Source: Hyphomicrobium sp. (GTDB taxonomy: Bacteria > Pseudomonadota > Alphaproteobacteria > Rhizobiales > Hyphomicrobiaceae). From it: a stretch of 64,000 nt of DNA. This document shows positions 35,321 through 44,294 of the stretch, piece by piece. Position 1 is the first letter of the stretch. Every line of letters begins with the position of its first letter. The stretch covers positions 1 to 64,000 of the forward strand of contig JABFRT010000043.1 in NCBI GenBank assembly GCA_013141015.1, written 5' to 3'. A program made the translations under genes and the position numbers. The notes under the pieces are model-generated. The model was not told the DNA's origin. It did no database searches and was given only the letters and a program-made list of their open reading frames with translations.

Positions 35321-35743
35321 ACCGCACCTTCTCGAAGTCCCGCCGCGCCCAATGCTCAAGCCCGGCTCACCGGCGAACACTGCCCTTTGCAAAACCGGGC
35401 TGATCGTTCACCGCGCCGCATGCCTTGCCCCGCACCCATCTTTCGACTCCGCCAGGGCCACCACCGTGGCAGGTTGCACAATAGCGGGCAACGCCACCCT
35501 TGCAGTTATCCCCGAAGGACGGCACTCTCAAGGCAAAAAACCGTGTCTGAGCGCAAACTTTTGTTTCAATTCGGGACGGCGGTGTCTGGCCCAACTAAAA
35601 ACCCACGCGGACCGCCGCTAAAAGGCCAACGATTTCCCCAACCCGCTGCGCGGCGTGGGAAGATATAAAATCGGCGACACTGAGCGGTTCGCGGTCAAAC
35701 GAGACGACGACCAGCAGCAGACCAGCCAACGCAGCCGCACCGG
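35321..35743. other. Intergenic region upstream of popZ
   Basis: About 420 bases between popZ (start 35320) and the tolC stop at 35744, with no convincing gene. GCACCGG / CCGGTGC flank the tolC stop codon and could form a weak hairpin. The popZ promoter must be here. Confidence 0.4.
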
Positions 35744-37216
35744 CTATTTAACCGGTGCAGGTTCGGTGCGCGTATTCCAAGTATCGATGTGTTCGCTACG
35801 CCCATCATCGTGGGTGATATCGATTCCCCACCATTTGCGGCGCACTTCATCGTAATGCACTTCAGGATTATAAACGGTCGATGCCGCGCCGACTTCTTGC
35901 ACGCTCAGGCGGCCGATAGCCGAGATCACCGAATAGGTGGCCACCAGCACGTTGCGCTTGGTTGTCTCCAGCTGAACCTGCGACTGCAGCAGCTCCTGCT
36001 GCGCGTTCAACACTTCAATCAGCGTGCGCTGGCCGACTTTTTCTTCTTCACGCACACCATTCAGCGCCGTGCGATTGGCTTCGATCTGCGCCTTGTCGGA
36101 CTCACGTTGCGCCTTGAAGCCGACGAGCTGCGACCAAGCCTGAACCACTTGCGATTGAACAGCGGCGCGGGCCTGCTCGATTTCCTGAATGCGGGCCAGA
36201 TGCGTATGTTTCTGCTGGCGCACGCGAGCATGAACTTCGCCGCCGTTGGCGTAGATCGGCACATTCAGACGGCCAACAATGGAGGCCGACTCGGAACGTT
36301 CTGTGCTGCCGCCGGAATCGAAGCGGTCCTGATAACTCGCCTCAAGCTGCGCTTCCGGCAGCAGCTCGCCGCGAATCTGATCGACCTGGTAACGCGCGCC
36401 CTGTTCTGCGTACAGCGCGCCGACGATCTGCGGATTTTCCTTGGTGCCGATGCCAATCGCTTCATCCACCGAACGCGGCAGAAGTTTTGAATTAGGATTC
36501 GGCTCGGCCAGGTTCTGCGGCGGATTGCCGACCACTTGCTCGTAAACCGCACGGCTCGATTTCAAGTTGGCTTTGGCCAGATCAAGCTCCGACTGGCCAA
36601 GCGCGCGGCGGGCTTCGGCCTGCGAAACGTCTGTCTTTGTCACTTCGCCGACCGCGAAACGGTCCTTGGTGGCTTTGAGTTCTGTGCCGAGAAAGTTGAG
36701 GTTGTTCTCGCGCAGCTTCACAATCGCCTGGTCGCGCACAACGTTACCGTAGGCTGTCACCGCATCGAGCAAAACGCCCTGCTCGACGTTGCGGAGCTGC
36801 TCGCGGCCCGCGCGCACGCCGGCTTCAGCGGCGTTGACGGCGTTGGTTGTCTGAAAGCCGCGGAACACAGGCTGCACAAGTTGCACAGCGTACCCGCGCG
36901 GTGAAAAGGAATTCGATTGCGAACGGCCGGTGTCAGGCACAACCTTGGTCGATTGGCGGCCTACGTCGGCCGTCGCCCGCAAGTCCGGCCGATAGCCGGA
37001 ATTTGCCCGTGCCACGTCTTCATCCGTCGCCCGCAGCAGCGCGCGCTGCGCGTCGAGTTGCGGATTATAGCGATAGGCTTGCGCCAACGTATCGATCAGG
37101 TTTTCAGCACGCACCTGCGGAGCGTTCAGCATGGCACCGCCGCTCAAAACGGCAGCGCCGATCAGCCAGCGGCAGGTCAGCCGCGAAAACTGACGTTGAA
37201 GACCTGAACCCTGCAT
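35744..37216 (-). CDS. tolC: TolC-family outer-membrane channel, copy 1
   Basis: 490 residues with signal peptide (cleavage after PQVRA, near residue 37). Both TolC repeats are visible: NLIDTLAQAYRYNPQLDAQRALLRATDEDV and RSVDEAIGIGTKENPQIVGALYAEQGARY, with the long helices KRNVLVATYSVISAIGRL and RVRQQKHTHLARIQEIEQARAAVQSQVVQAW. It forms trimeric export ducts for type I secretion or RND efflux. A paralogue lies directly upstream, and a pcm-like gene upstream of that, a linkage common in Hyphomicrobiales. Confidence 0.92.
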   Translation of the reverse strand: MQGSGLQRQFSRLTCRWLIGAAVLSGGAMLNAPQVRAENLIDTLAQAYRYNPQLDAQRALLRATDEDVARANSGYRPDLRATADVGRQSTKVVPDTGRSQSNSFSPRGYAVQLVQPVFRGFQTTNAVNAAEAGVRAGREQLRNVEQGVLLDAVTAYGNVVRDQAIVKLRENNLNFLGTELKATKDRFAVGEVTKTDVSQAEARRALGQSELDLAKANLKSSRAVYEQVVGNPPQNLAEPNPNSKLLPRSVDEAIGIGTKENPQIVGALYAEQGARYQVDQIRGELLPEAQLEASYQDRFDSGGSTERSESASIVGRLNVPIYANGGEVHARVRQQKHTHLARIQEIEQARAAVQSQVVQAWSQLVGFKAQRESDKAQIEANRTALNGVREEEKVGQRTLIEVLNAQQELLQSQVQLETTKRNVLVATYSVISAIGRLSVQEVGAASTVYNPEVHYDEVRRKWWGIDITHDDGRSEHIDTWNTRTEPAPVK

Positions 37217-37459
37217 TCACCATCACCCGCATGTTGCGCTCGTCTCAGCTGATATCCGGTGCTGAGCGACTCTCAAACTCTTTTTTAACTAAAAGAGAGG
37301 GGTAGCCTGATTCGCGCGCTGCTCATCCGGACCGAGCCACGCCGATCCACAGATCATAGAGGAGATGTGTCGAGGCGGGCACGCCTTGGCGGCGGTAACG
37401 CACGCTTTCTATCCGCCTGCGTTGCGAATATCCCACAGATCGGATTGAGGAAAAGCCGG

Positions 37460-38935
37460 TTATTCGACGATTTCGCCTGAACCATCGTCCGGGTCGGTCG
37501 CTTGGTAGGCTTCACGATAGCCGTCAGCATGGGTGATGGCGATGCCAAACCAGTTGCTGCGCGCCTCTTCGAAATGCGCTTGCGGGTTATAGATATCGGT
37601 GCCCAATTCCAGTGTTTCCGCGTTCAACGCACCGACCTGGGCCAGCATTTGATAACTGGATACCACCACTTCCCGGCGCGTCGAGATCAGGTCGATTTGC
37701 GCGTTGAGGTATTCCTGTTCGGCGTTCAGCACATCGAGCAGCGTGCGTTGGCCGACCTTTTCTTCTTCGCGCACGCCTTCCAGCGCCATCCGGTTCGCCT
37801 CAACTTGAACCTTATCGGACTTGAGCTGAGCCCGTGCCGCCATCAATTGCGACCACGCCGATGTGACGTTGGCTTGGGTTTCCGTCCGCGCCTGCTCGAT
37901 TTCCTGGATGCGGGACACGTGGGTGTGCTTGGCTTGGCGCACGCGGGCGCGGATTTCACCGCCGTCATAAAGCGGAATATTGACCCGGCCTGAAATGCTT
38001 GCGGATTCCTGCTGGTCGAACGCCGCATTCGGATCTTCGCGATGGGCGAAGCTGGCTTCGACGTTGACCTCGGGCAGCAACTCACCACGTACCTTATCGA
38101 CGGCGAAGCGCGCCGCTTCCTCGCGGTACTGAGCCGAGTTGACGTTCGGGTTCTGCTGTTCAGCCAATTGCCAGGCTTCTTCAATCGATTTCGGCAGCTG
38201 CTTCAAGCGCAGCGACGGCATGCCCAATCCTGTTGGTGCATGCCCCACGACACGCTCATAGTTGGCGCGCGACGTTTTGAGATTGGCACGCGCCAGATCT
38301 GACGCCGACACCGCGCGCGCGCGGCGGGCCTGAGCCTGGGCAACGTCGGTCTTGGTGACTTCCTTGACGGCGCGGCGGGTCTCGGCCGCTTCGAGGTCGC
38401 GACTGAGAACAGCGACGTTGTTTTCGCGAATCCGCAGTATTTCCATGTCGCGCACCACGTCCATGTAGGCCGTCACGGCCTCCAGCAGCACGGTGGTTTC
38501 AACAAGGCGCAGATTTTCGCGGCCGGCTTTGACCGCGGCGTTGGCTTCGGCCACATCGCTGACCGAGCGAAAGCCGTTGAAAACCGATTGGCGCATGGAC
38601 AGGGTATAGCCCCAGGGATTGCTTTCGCCCGCTGTCGCCGATGCCGGCTTTGACTCCGTCCGCTGGCGTCCGATATCGGCCGATCCGTTGACGGTCGGGC
38701 GGAAGCCGGATTCGGCCCGGCTCACATCTTCATCGGTCGCCCTCAATCTGGCGCGTTCGGAATCGAGTTTGGGATTGGTCTGATAGGCGGCGCTGAGCGC
38801 ATCGCGAATGCTTTCAGCCGATGCGGGCGCGGCGCTGAAACAGGCCAAAGCGGCGGCAAGCGCGGTCATACTGACCCCACTCCGCCAGACCGGTCCAGTC
38901 CAGCCGTTCGCTCCTCGACGCCCAAACATCAACAT
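37460..38935 (-). CDS. TolC-family outer-membrane channel, copy 2
   Basis: 491 residues from ATG 38935 (GGAG at good spacing); a TTG at 38947 is an alternative. Signal peptide ends ASA before ESIRDALSAAYQTNPKLDSERARLRATDEDVSRAESGFRP. Similar to copy 1 along the whole length (RVRQAKHTHVSRIQEIEQARTETQANVTSAWSQL; HFEEARSNWFGIAITHADGYREAYQ). Clear divergence between the two suggests different partners rather than gene dosage. It is transcribed before copy 1, with a 243-base gap. Confidence 0.92.
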   Translation of the reverse strand: MLMFGRRGANGWTGPVWRSGVSMTALAAALACFSAAPASAESIRDALSAAYQTNPKLDSERARLRATDEDVSRAESGFRPTVNGSADIGRQRTESKPASATAGESNPWGYTLSMRQSVFNGFRSVSDVAEANAAVKAGRENLRLVETTVLLEAVTAYMDVVRDMEILRIRENNVAVLSRDLEAAETRRAVKEVTKTDVAQAQARRARAVSASDLARANLKTSRANYERVVGHAPTGLGMPSLRLKQLPKSIEEAWQLAEQQNPNVNSAQYREEAARFAVDKVRGELLPEVNVEASFAHREDPNAAFDQQESASISGRVNIPLYDGGEIRARVRQAKHTHVSRIQEIEQARTETQANVTSAWSQLMAARAQLKSDKVQVEANRMALEGVREEEKVGQRTLLDVLNAEQEYLNAQIDLISTRREVVVSSYQMLAQVGALNAETLELGTDIYNPQAHFEEARSNWFGIAITHADGYREAYQATDPDDGSGEIVE

Positions 38936-39043
38936 CCACAGCTCCAAGCACGTTGGGAATATTCGCGTTCCCCAAGGCGTGATTGGCTGCTGATTCGCTA
39001 AATGAAAGGTAAAGCTTGCTCGGGCCTGTTAACGCGCCGGTCA

Positions 39044-39125
39044 AAGACTTGGGCCGGCGAAGACTTGGGCCGGCGAAGACTTGGGCCCGCAAAGACGTGG
39101 GCCCGCGCAAAGACTTGGGTCCGCA
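39044..39125. repeat. 16-bp minisatellite, five units
   Basis: Units of the type AAGACTTGGGCCGGCG at 39044 and 39060 (identical), 39076 (CCCGCA end), 39092 (18 bases, G for T) and 39110 (GTCCGCA end). It lies between the pcm-like gene and tolC copy 2, in their putative leader. Variable unit number between strains is likely. Confidence 0.85.
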
Positions 39126-39200
39126 AAGACGCGCCTGCGCGTCCGCGCGCTGCCACGCAAAGCCACGACCGCCCGGCCAGCGCCCAACGTCGCTACAGCT

Positions 39201-39914
39201 TTAAAACGCGAACGCCTTGGCGCGGGCAAAACCCGGCAGGCACGTTGCTGCCGCTTCAAAGGCCACGCGGCGCGACACAGCGACTTGATCTTGCGTGCCA
39301 GTGTTCTGCAACACAACGGCACGGCCGACACCGCCAGAGGTCCCGCCAGAATACTCAATCGCCGCCAGCCGTCCCTTAGGTGCCAGCTGCGTTATCAGCG
39401 CGTCCGGCACGCGTTCAACCGCACCTTCGATGACAATAACGTCATACGGCGCATCCGCTGCCCATCCCGCTTCAAGCGGACCTGTGACGCAACTGACGTT
39501 GTTAACGGTCCGTTCGGCGAGAGCGGCTTTGGCGGCAGCGGTCCCTGCCGCATCACACTCAAGCGCCACGACCTGACCTGCCATGCCAGCAATCACAGCC
39601 GCCGAATACCCAGAAAGCGCGCCGATGATCAGAACCTTATCGCCCGCATCGACACTGGCTGCTTGCAGCAGCCGGGCAAAAGTCCGGGGTGCCATCAGGC
39701 TGCGTCCTGGTGCCACGGTCAGCGGGTCATCCATGTAGGCGAGCGTGGCAAGCGCTGCCGGCACGAAGCGTTCGCGCGGCACGGCCTGCATGGCGGTCGT
39801 AATGCGGCGATCCGTGACGTCGCTCGGGCGAACTTGGCTTTCGACCATGTTTTTGCGCTGAAGAGCGCTCATCGCCAAGCGTTCTGCTGCCTGTTCCGCC
39901 ACCAATTCCGCCAT
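39201..39914 (-). CDS. Protein-L-isoaspartate O-methyltransferase family protein
   Basis: 237 residues from ATG 39914 (GGGAG upstream). Opens with KNMVESQVRPSDVTDRRITTAMQAVPRERFVP and has the SAM-binding post-motif region KVLIIGALSGYSAAVIAGMAGQVVALE. In canonical Pcm this motif reads LEIGTGSGY; here it is IIGALSGY, so the Gly-rich loop is degenerate, typical of this alphaproteobacterial subfamily next to tolC. Classical repair of isoaspartate is therefore uncertain. Confidence 0.8.
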   Translation of the reverse strand: MAELVAEQAAERLAMSALQRKNMVESQVRPSDVTDRRITTAMQAVPRERFVPAALATLAYMDDPLTVAPGRSLMAPRTFARLLQAASVDAGDKVLIIGALSGYSAAVIAGMAGQVVALECDAAGTAAAKAALAERTVNNVSCVTGPLEAGWAADAPYDVIVIEGAVERVPDALITQLAPKGRLAAIEYSGGTSGGVGRAVVLQNTGTQDQVAVSRRVAFEAAATCLPGFARAKAFAF

Positions 39915-40172
39915 GTCGTCCGTCTCCCATGCCGCCGCCGGAAGCGCTGCGACGATCCCCTCTGGGGGACCTGCAACGCAGGTATATGCGGTTACTGCCT
40001 ATACGCGACCCGACGCGGCGATGCGACGGGAAAGCCGTCGCAGGGAAAGATTTGATTGACCGTGAACGGCTTGTAAAAACTTACCGCTGTATGGTAGACG
40101 CCGGTTCCGGTTTGGTGGCGTGCGTTACGCGTCAGCTGGACGTGCTGCCCCCAAGGCAGTGCAATGCGTTGA

Positions 40173-40246
40173 GGCCACGTGGCGGAGTGGTGACGCAGAG
40201 GACTGCAAATCCTCGTACCCCGGTTCAATTCCGGGCGTGGCCTCCA
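40173..40246 (+). tRNA. tRNA-Cys (GCA)
   Basis: Acceptor stem GGCCACG / CGTGGCC, anticodon loop CTGCAAA (anticodon GCA), T arm CCCGGTTCAATTCCGGG and encoded CCA. Confidence 0.97.
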
Positions 40247-40363
40247 ATTCTCCGTGCGGCTCTGCGTGCGTCAAAGCCGACCGGGATGACGTTAAAAAGA
40301 TCCTCGCCACGGGCGGTGAGTTCTGTTAATCGGAACGCCCTGCCTCAATTAGAGGTCCGGTAT

Positions 40364-40438
40364 TCCGCGGTAGCTCAGTGGTAGAGCGTTCGACTGTTAA
40401 TCGAATGGTCGTAGGTTCGAATCCTACCCGCGGAGCCA
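40364..40438 (+). tRNA. tRNA-Asn (GTT)
   Basis: Acceptor stem TCCGCGG / CCGCGGA, anticodon loop CTGTTAA (anticodon GTT), T arm GTAGGTTCGAATCCTAC and encoded CCA. Confidence 0.97.
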
Positions 40439-40715
40439 GTAGTCTTTCTCAAATCGCCAGCGACGTCGTGTGCTTATCTTTGTTGGCCCATGTTCGTGTG
40501 CCCGTCTTCGTGGACCCGTCGTGGACGGGTTGACGCGGCCTGCTGACACGATCTTCATTTGCATTGAGCTTGATCCTGCGTCACGCGGATTTGCGGGCGG
40601 CGTGCCCGCCATTGGTGTTGGCAGGCGCCGCATATTGCGGGACTGATGTGTCCGGACTTCCTGAGACGAGTCATTGCGGTTTAAATGCACTCAACCGAAC
40701 CGCGAGGGAGCCGTC

Positions 40716-41672
40716 GTGGACAATCACGATCACAGCCATGACCACCACGGCCATGACGGCCACCACCCCAGCGATGCGCACCCTCATGCTCATGCGCCGC
40801 AAGATTTCGGCCGCGCGTTTCTCATCGGCATTGCGCTCAACACCGGCTTTGTCGTGATCGAAGCCGTCTACGGCATCCTCGCCAACTCAATGGCACTGCT
40901 GGCGGATGCCGGGCACAATCTCAGCGATGTGTTTGGTCTGCTTGTGGCTTGGGGTGCTGCAACGCTCGGCAAACGCGCGCCAACGCCCCGCTATACCTAC
41001 GGCCTTCGCTCGTCATCGATCCTTGCTGCACTCGCCAATGCGATTTTGCTTTTGATCGCGGTCGGCGCCATCACCTGGGAAGCGATTGGCCGTTTCTCGG
41101 CACCAGAGGCGGTCGCCAGCCAGACGGTGATGATGGTTGCAGCCATTGGCATCGCCATCAACGCCGCGACGGCATGGCTGTTCATGTCCGGCCGGGACGA
41201 CGATTTGAATATCAAAGGCGCCTACCTGCATATGGCTGCGGATGCCGCCGTTTCTCTCGGCGTCGTTGTGGCGGCAGCCATCATACTCGCGACGGGGTGG
41301 CTATGGATCGATCCGTTGGTCAGCCTGGCGATTGCGGCAGTGATTGTCTGGGGAACCTGGGGTCTGCTGCGCGACGCCGCCACGCTCGCGGTTCACGGCG
41401 TGCCATCCGGCATCAGCACGTCTGATGTGCGCCAGGCGCTGGTCACACTCCCCGGCGTGTCATCTATTCATGATCTGCACATCTGGGCCATCAGCACCAC
41501 TGAAACGGCGCTGACCTGCCACCTCGTGATGCCCGAGGGCTGCCCATCCGACGGTTTTCTGGCCAGCTGTGCGCGGCTGTTGGCCGACCGCTTCAAGATC
41601 AACCATGTCACACTCCAGATCGAGCGGGGCGGCGGCGTTGCATGCGCCCTGCTACCCGATACCGTCGTGTAA
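40716..41672 (+). CDS. czcD: Cation diffusion facilitator (CzcD-like Zn/Co/Cd exporter)
   Basis: 318 residues starting at GTG 40716 with GGGAG eight bases upstream; further upstream residues have no similarity. A His-rich head (DNHDHSHDHHGHDGHH) is followed by six membrane segments with the metal-site motifs LLADAGHNLSDVFGL (segment 2) and HMAADAAVSLGVVVA (segment 5), then a cytoplasmic ferredoxin-like domain (GVSSIHDLHIWAISTTETALTCHLV). It moves divalent cations out of the cytoplasm in exchange for protons. It opens the metal-efflux cluster. Confidence 0.93.
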   Translation: MDNHDHSHDHHGHDGHHPSDAHPHAHAPQDFGRAFLIGIALNTGFVVIEAVYGILANSMALLADAGHNLSDVFGLLVAWGAATLGKRAPTPRYTYGLRSSSILAALANAILLLIAVGAITWEAIGRFSAPEAVASQTVMMVAAIGIAINAATAWLFMSGRDDDLNIKGAYLHMAADAAVSLGVVVAAAIILATGWLWIDPLVSLAIAAVIVWGTWGLLRDAATLAVHGVPSGISTSDVRQALVTLPGVSSIHDLHIWAISTTETALTCHLVMPEGCPSDGFLASCARLLADRFKINHVTLQIERGGGVACALLPDTVV

Positions 41673-41820
41673 AAACGTTGCGTCATGCACGCCCAAGGAA
41701 ATTTGGGCCCACCCAGGAAGACGCTGGGCAACCCAGTTTAGCCGTATTCCTGTCCAGTATATTACGCTCAAGAAACCATGCGCCTTTGCAAGCCTTGACG
41801 ATCCACGCAAATGGCAGTCT

Positions 41821-42330
41821 ATGGACATGATGCTCAAAACGCTGCGCCTCGCGGTCATTCGGGCCCTTGTTGCTGTTATCGCCTGCGGTAACGGGCTGAG
41901 CTTTGCCGCGTCTGCCATGCAGCACATAACAGTGCAGGACACCGCCACCAACGTCGCGCGCATCGCGGCGTCCGTCAGTCCCGCCGCCCACGATCATAGC
42001 CAGCACCACCATGGCCAGCCTTCCAGTCACGATCATCATGCGATGGCTGCGCATTCCAGCGCCCCGGATCCATCGGCCATCTCGGATCATTCCGCGATGA
42101 CAGAGCCTGAGCCCTGCAACGGCGCAAACTGCTTGACGGACGATCAACCAAGCGAACCATGCTGCCATACGCAAGGCCATTGCTGCTTGTCGTTTGTTAC
42201 GCTGCCGCCTGCCGCCAATGACCTGGAACGCGTGCAGCGCGACAGTGCCATGCTGTTCGATGCCGGACAGTCCGTGCCGCTCGGCGCAATTATCTATCCG
42301 CTTCTGCGCCCGCCGCGCGCCGCCGTCTGA
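41821..42330 (+). CDS. His/Cys-rich periplasmic protein of the metal-efflux cluster
   Basis: 169 residues from ATG 41821. N-terminal signal peptide (LRLAVIRALVAVIACGNGLSFAASA), a His-rich stretch (HDHSQHHHGQPSSHDHHAMAAH), then a Cys cluster CNGANCL...CCHTQGHCC. Such proteins bind metal in the periplasm and precede RND pumps. No family name is recognised. It lies 149 bases after czcD and 166 before the adaptor gene, on the same strand. Confidence 0.7.
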   Translation: MDMMLKTLRLAVIRALVAVIACGNGLSFAASAMQHITVQDTATNVARIAASVSPAAHDHSQHHHGQPSSHDHHAMAAHSSAPDPSAISDHSAMTEPEPCNGANCLTDDQPSEPCCHTQGHCCLSFVTLPPAANDLERVQRDSAMLFDAGQSVPLGAIIYPLLRPPRAAV

Positions 42331-42496
42331 TCCACGGAATCCGGCCACATCTGAGATTCCGCGGCAGTCCCCAGCACGGCTCCGGCACAATGCCTCGCCA
42401 ATAGCGCGGCACGCGTCACCCTAGAGGTTGGCGCGTTTTCGAAACCCTCGCCAGCCCTGCTGAAGCTCTCATTCCTTTTCCGGATAGGCTTCCGCC

Positions 42497-44281
42497 ATGC
42501 GTCGATCTTTCTGCATTTTTCTGCTCATTCTGTCGTCGCTTTCTCCCGTGCTGGCAGGTCCCGGCCACGATCATGGCGAGGGAGGACATGGTCAAGGAGG
42601 ACATGGTCAAGGAGGACATGGGCCAGAAACAGCGGCGCCCGCCGCCGTTCCGCGCCTTGAAAGCAGCAGCAGCGATTTTGAACTGGTCGCCACCGCCGAG
42701 GGCCATCGGTTGACGATCTATCTCGACCGGTTCGATAGCAATGAACCGCTGGATGGCGCGTCGCTTGAAGTCTCTGGCGAAGGCATCTTTGCGGCAGCGG
42801 CAAAGCCGGTTGCACCTGGAACCTACGTTGTTGATGCCGATTGGCTGGATGTGCCCGGCTCCAAGCCGCTGCTGTTCACGATCACCACTTCAGATACGTC
42901 CGACTTGCTCAACGGCACGTTGACGATTGCAGACACGGCACCTGTCACCCAATCCACCACCACACCATTAGCGGACGTGCTGACGCGCCCTGGCGTGCTG
43001 GCTGCACTGCTTGGTGCGCTCGTTGCCGGCTTCCTTATCGCGCTTGCACTTCGCCCCCGCAGTTCGTCTTCGCCATGCGCACCGCAGAGTTCCACGCCAC
43101 AGTCCTGTTCGTCAGATGCGCCGCAAGCAAAATCAACCGGCAATCTTCGCGCGGCAGCTGAAATCATTGTCGTTACGGCATTCGCGGGATTTGTTTGGGC
43201 GTCGCCGGTTTTGGCGGGCCCTGGTCATGATGGCAGTCATGATCACGGTGACGGCGGAAACGCACCAGCCACCATCGCCGCCGGGAACGCGCCGCGCAAA
43301 CTTGCCGATGGCAGCGTGTTTATTCCCAAACCATCGCAGCGCCTGTTGGACGTCCGCACCCACCCGGCAGTTGAAGAAACCAGCGTCAAGAGCCGCGAAT
43401 TGATGGGTACGATCATCTCCGACCCATCCGCGTTCGGCCAAGTACAGGCGCCCATGGACGGGCAGATCGAAATGAGCGAGCGCGGCATTTCATTTGCCGG
43501 CCAGAAGGTGGAGGCTGGCGAAGTGCTGGCCCTGTTGTCGCCGGCCATTCCGCTCGCCGATCTCGGCACCATGCAGCAACTGCGAGCCGAGGTGGACGGC
43601 AAACTGATCATCGCCGAACAGAAGCTCGCACGGTTGACGCGGATAGCGGGCGTCGTCGCGCAGCGCGATATCGACGACACCAGAGCCGAACGCGATGCGC
43701 TACGCGAACAAAAGCGCGTGCTTGCGCCCAAGGGCATCGAAAAGGTTGCACTCAAGGCGCCCGTCAGCGGCATCATCTCGCTTGCAAACGTGCGGGCCGG
43801 CCAAGTGGTCAGCGCACGCGATACGTTGTTCGAGATCGTCGACCCCAATCGCTTGTGGGCTGAGGGCATCGGCAACGATATTCATAACGATGACGAAATT
43901 GCTTCCGCTGAGGCGCTGGATCGCGACGGCCACGCATTCAAGCTGACCTACATGGGCCGCGCACCAACACTGCGCCAACAGGCACAGCCGTTTCTGTTCC
44001 GCGTCGACCAGCGGCACGCGGGCCTCGCCATCGGTGCACCGGTGAAAATCCTGGTGCAGACGCCGGACGCTGCCCGGGGCTACGTGTTGCCGGGGGCAGC
44101 AATCGTCCGCGGATCGAACGGTTTGCCGCAAGTGTGGGTGAAACTTTCGGCGGAACGCTTCAAGCCAGTCGCGGTCAAAATAGCGCCGCTCGATGGCACG
44201 CGCTCGCTGGTCATCGCCGGCATCGAAGCCGGTCAACGCGTCGTAACCGCAGGCGCTGAACTCATCAATCAGATCCGCTGA
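42497..44281 (+). CDS. RND periplasmic adaptor (CzcB/CusB-like) with an extra His-rich N-terminal membrane half
   Basis: 594 residues. Residues 1-20 are a signal peptide ending SPVLA, followed by [20 protein letters not shown] (encoded by a 15-base tandem repeat, 42583-42625). A beta-rich domain (about 55-150) is followed by a membrane segment ([21 protein letters not shown]) and a Ser/Cys-rich loop. A second hydrophobic segment ([21 protein letters not shown]) is again followed by [14 protein letters not shown]. The adaptor proper starts near residue 265: barrel-sandwich halves [15 protein letters not shown] and [20 protein letters not shown], helical hairpin, beta-barrel [20 protein letters not shown]. 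The repeated [10 protein letters not shown] points to fusion of two secreted proteins. It links the pump at 44295 to an outer-membrane channel. Confidence 0.85.
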   Translation: MRRSFCIFLLILSSLSPVLAGPGHDHGEGGHGQGGHGQGGHGPETAAPAAVPRLESSSSDFELVATAEGHRLTIYLDRFDSNEPLDGASLEVSGEGIFAAAAKPVAPGTYVVDADWLDVPGSKPLLFTITTSDTSDLLNGTLTIADTAPVTQSTTTPLADVLTRPGVLAALLGALVAGFLIALALRPRSSSSPCAPQSSTPQSCSSDAPQAKSTGNLRAAAEIIVVTAFAGFVWASPVLAGPGHDGSHDHGDGGNAPATIAAGNAPRKLADGSVFIPKPSQRLLDVRTHPAVEETSVKSRELMGTIISDPSAFGQVQAPMDGQIEMSERGISFAGQKVEAGEVLALLSPAIPLADLGTMQQLRAEVDGKLIIAEQKLARLTRIAGVVAQRDIDDTRAERDALREQKRVLAPKGIEKVALKAPVSGIISLANVRAGQVVSARDTLFEIVDPNRLWAEGIGNDIHNDDEIASAEALDRDGHAFKLTYMGRAPTLRQQAQPFLFRVDQRHAGLAIGAPVKILVQTPDAARGYVLPGAAIVRGSNGLPQVWVKLSAERFKPVAVKIAPLDGTRSLVIAGIEAGQRVVTAGAELINQIR

Positions 44282-44294
44282 GATAGGGCCAAAC

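Noticed and set aside
40439-40715. Additional tRNA or integration scar downstream of tRNA-Asn
   Set aside because: No second cloverleaf, no integrase and no direct repeat of the tRNA 3' end was seen.
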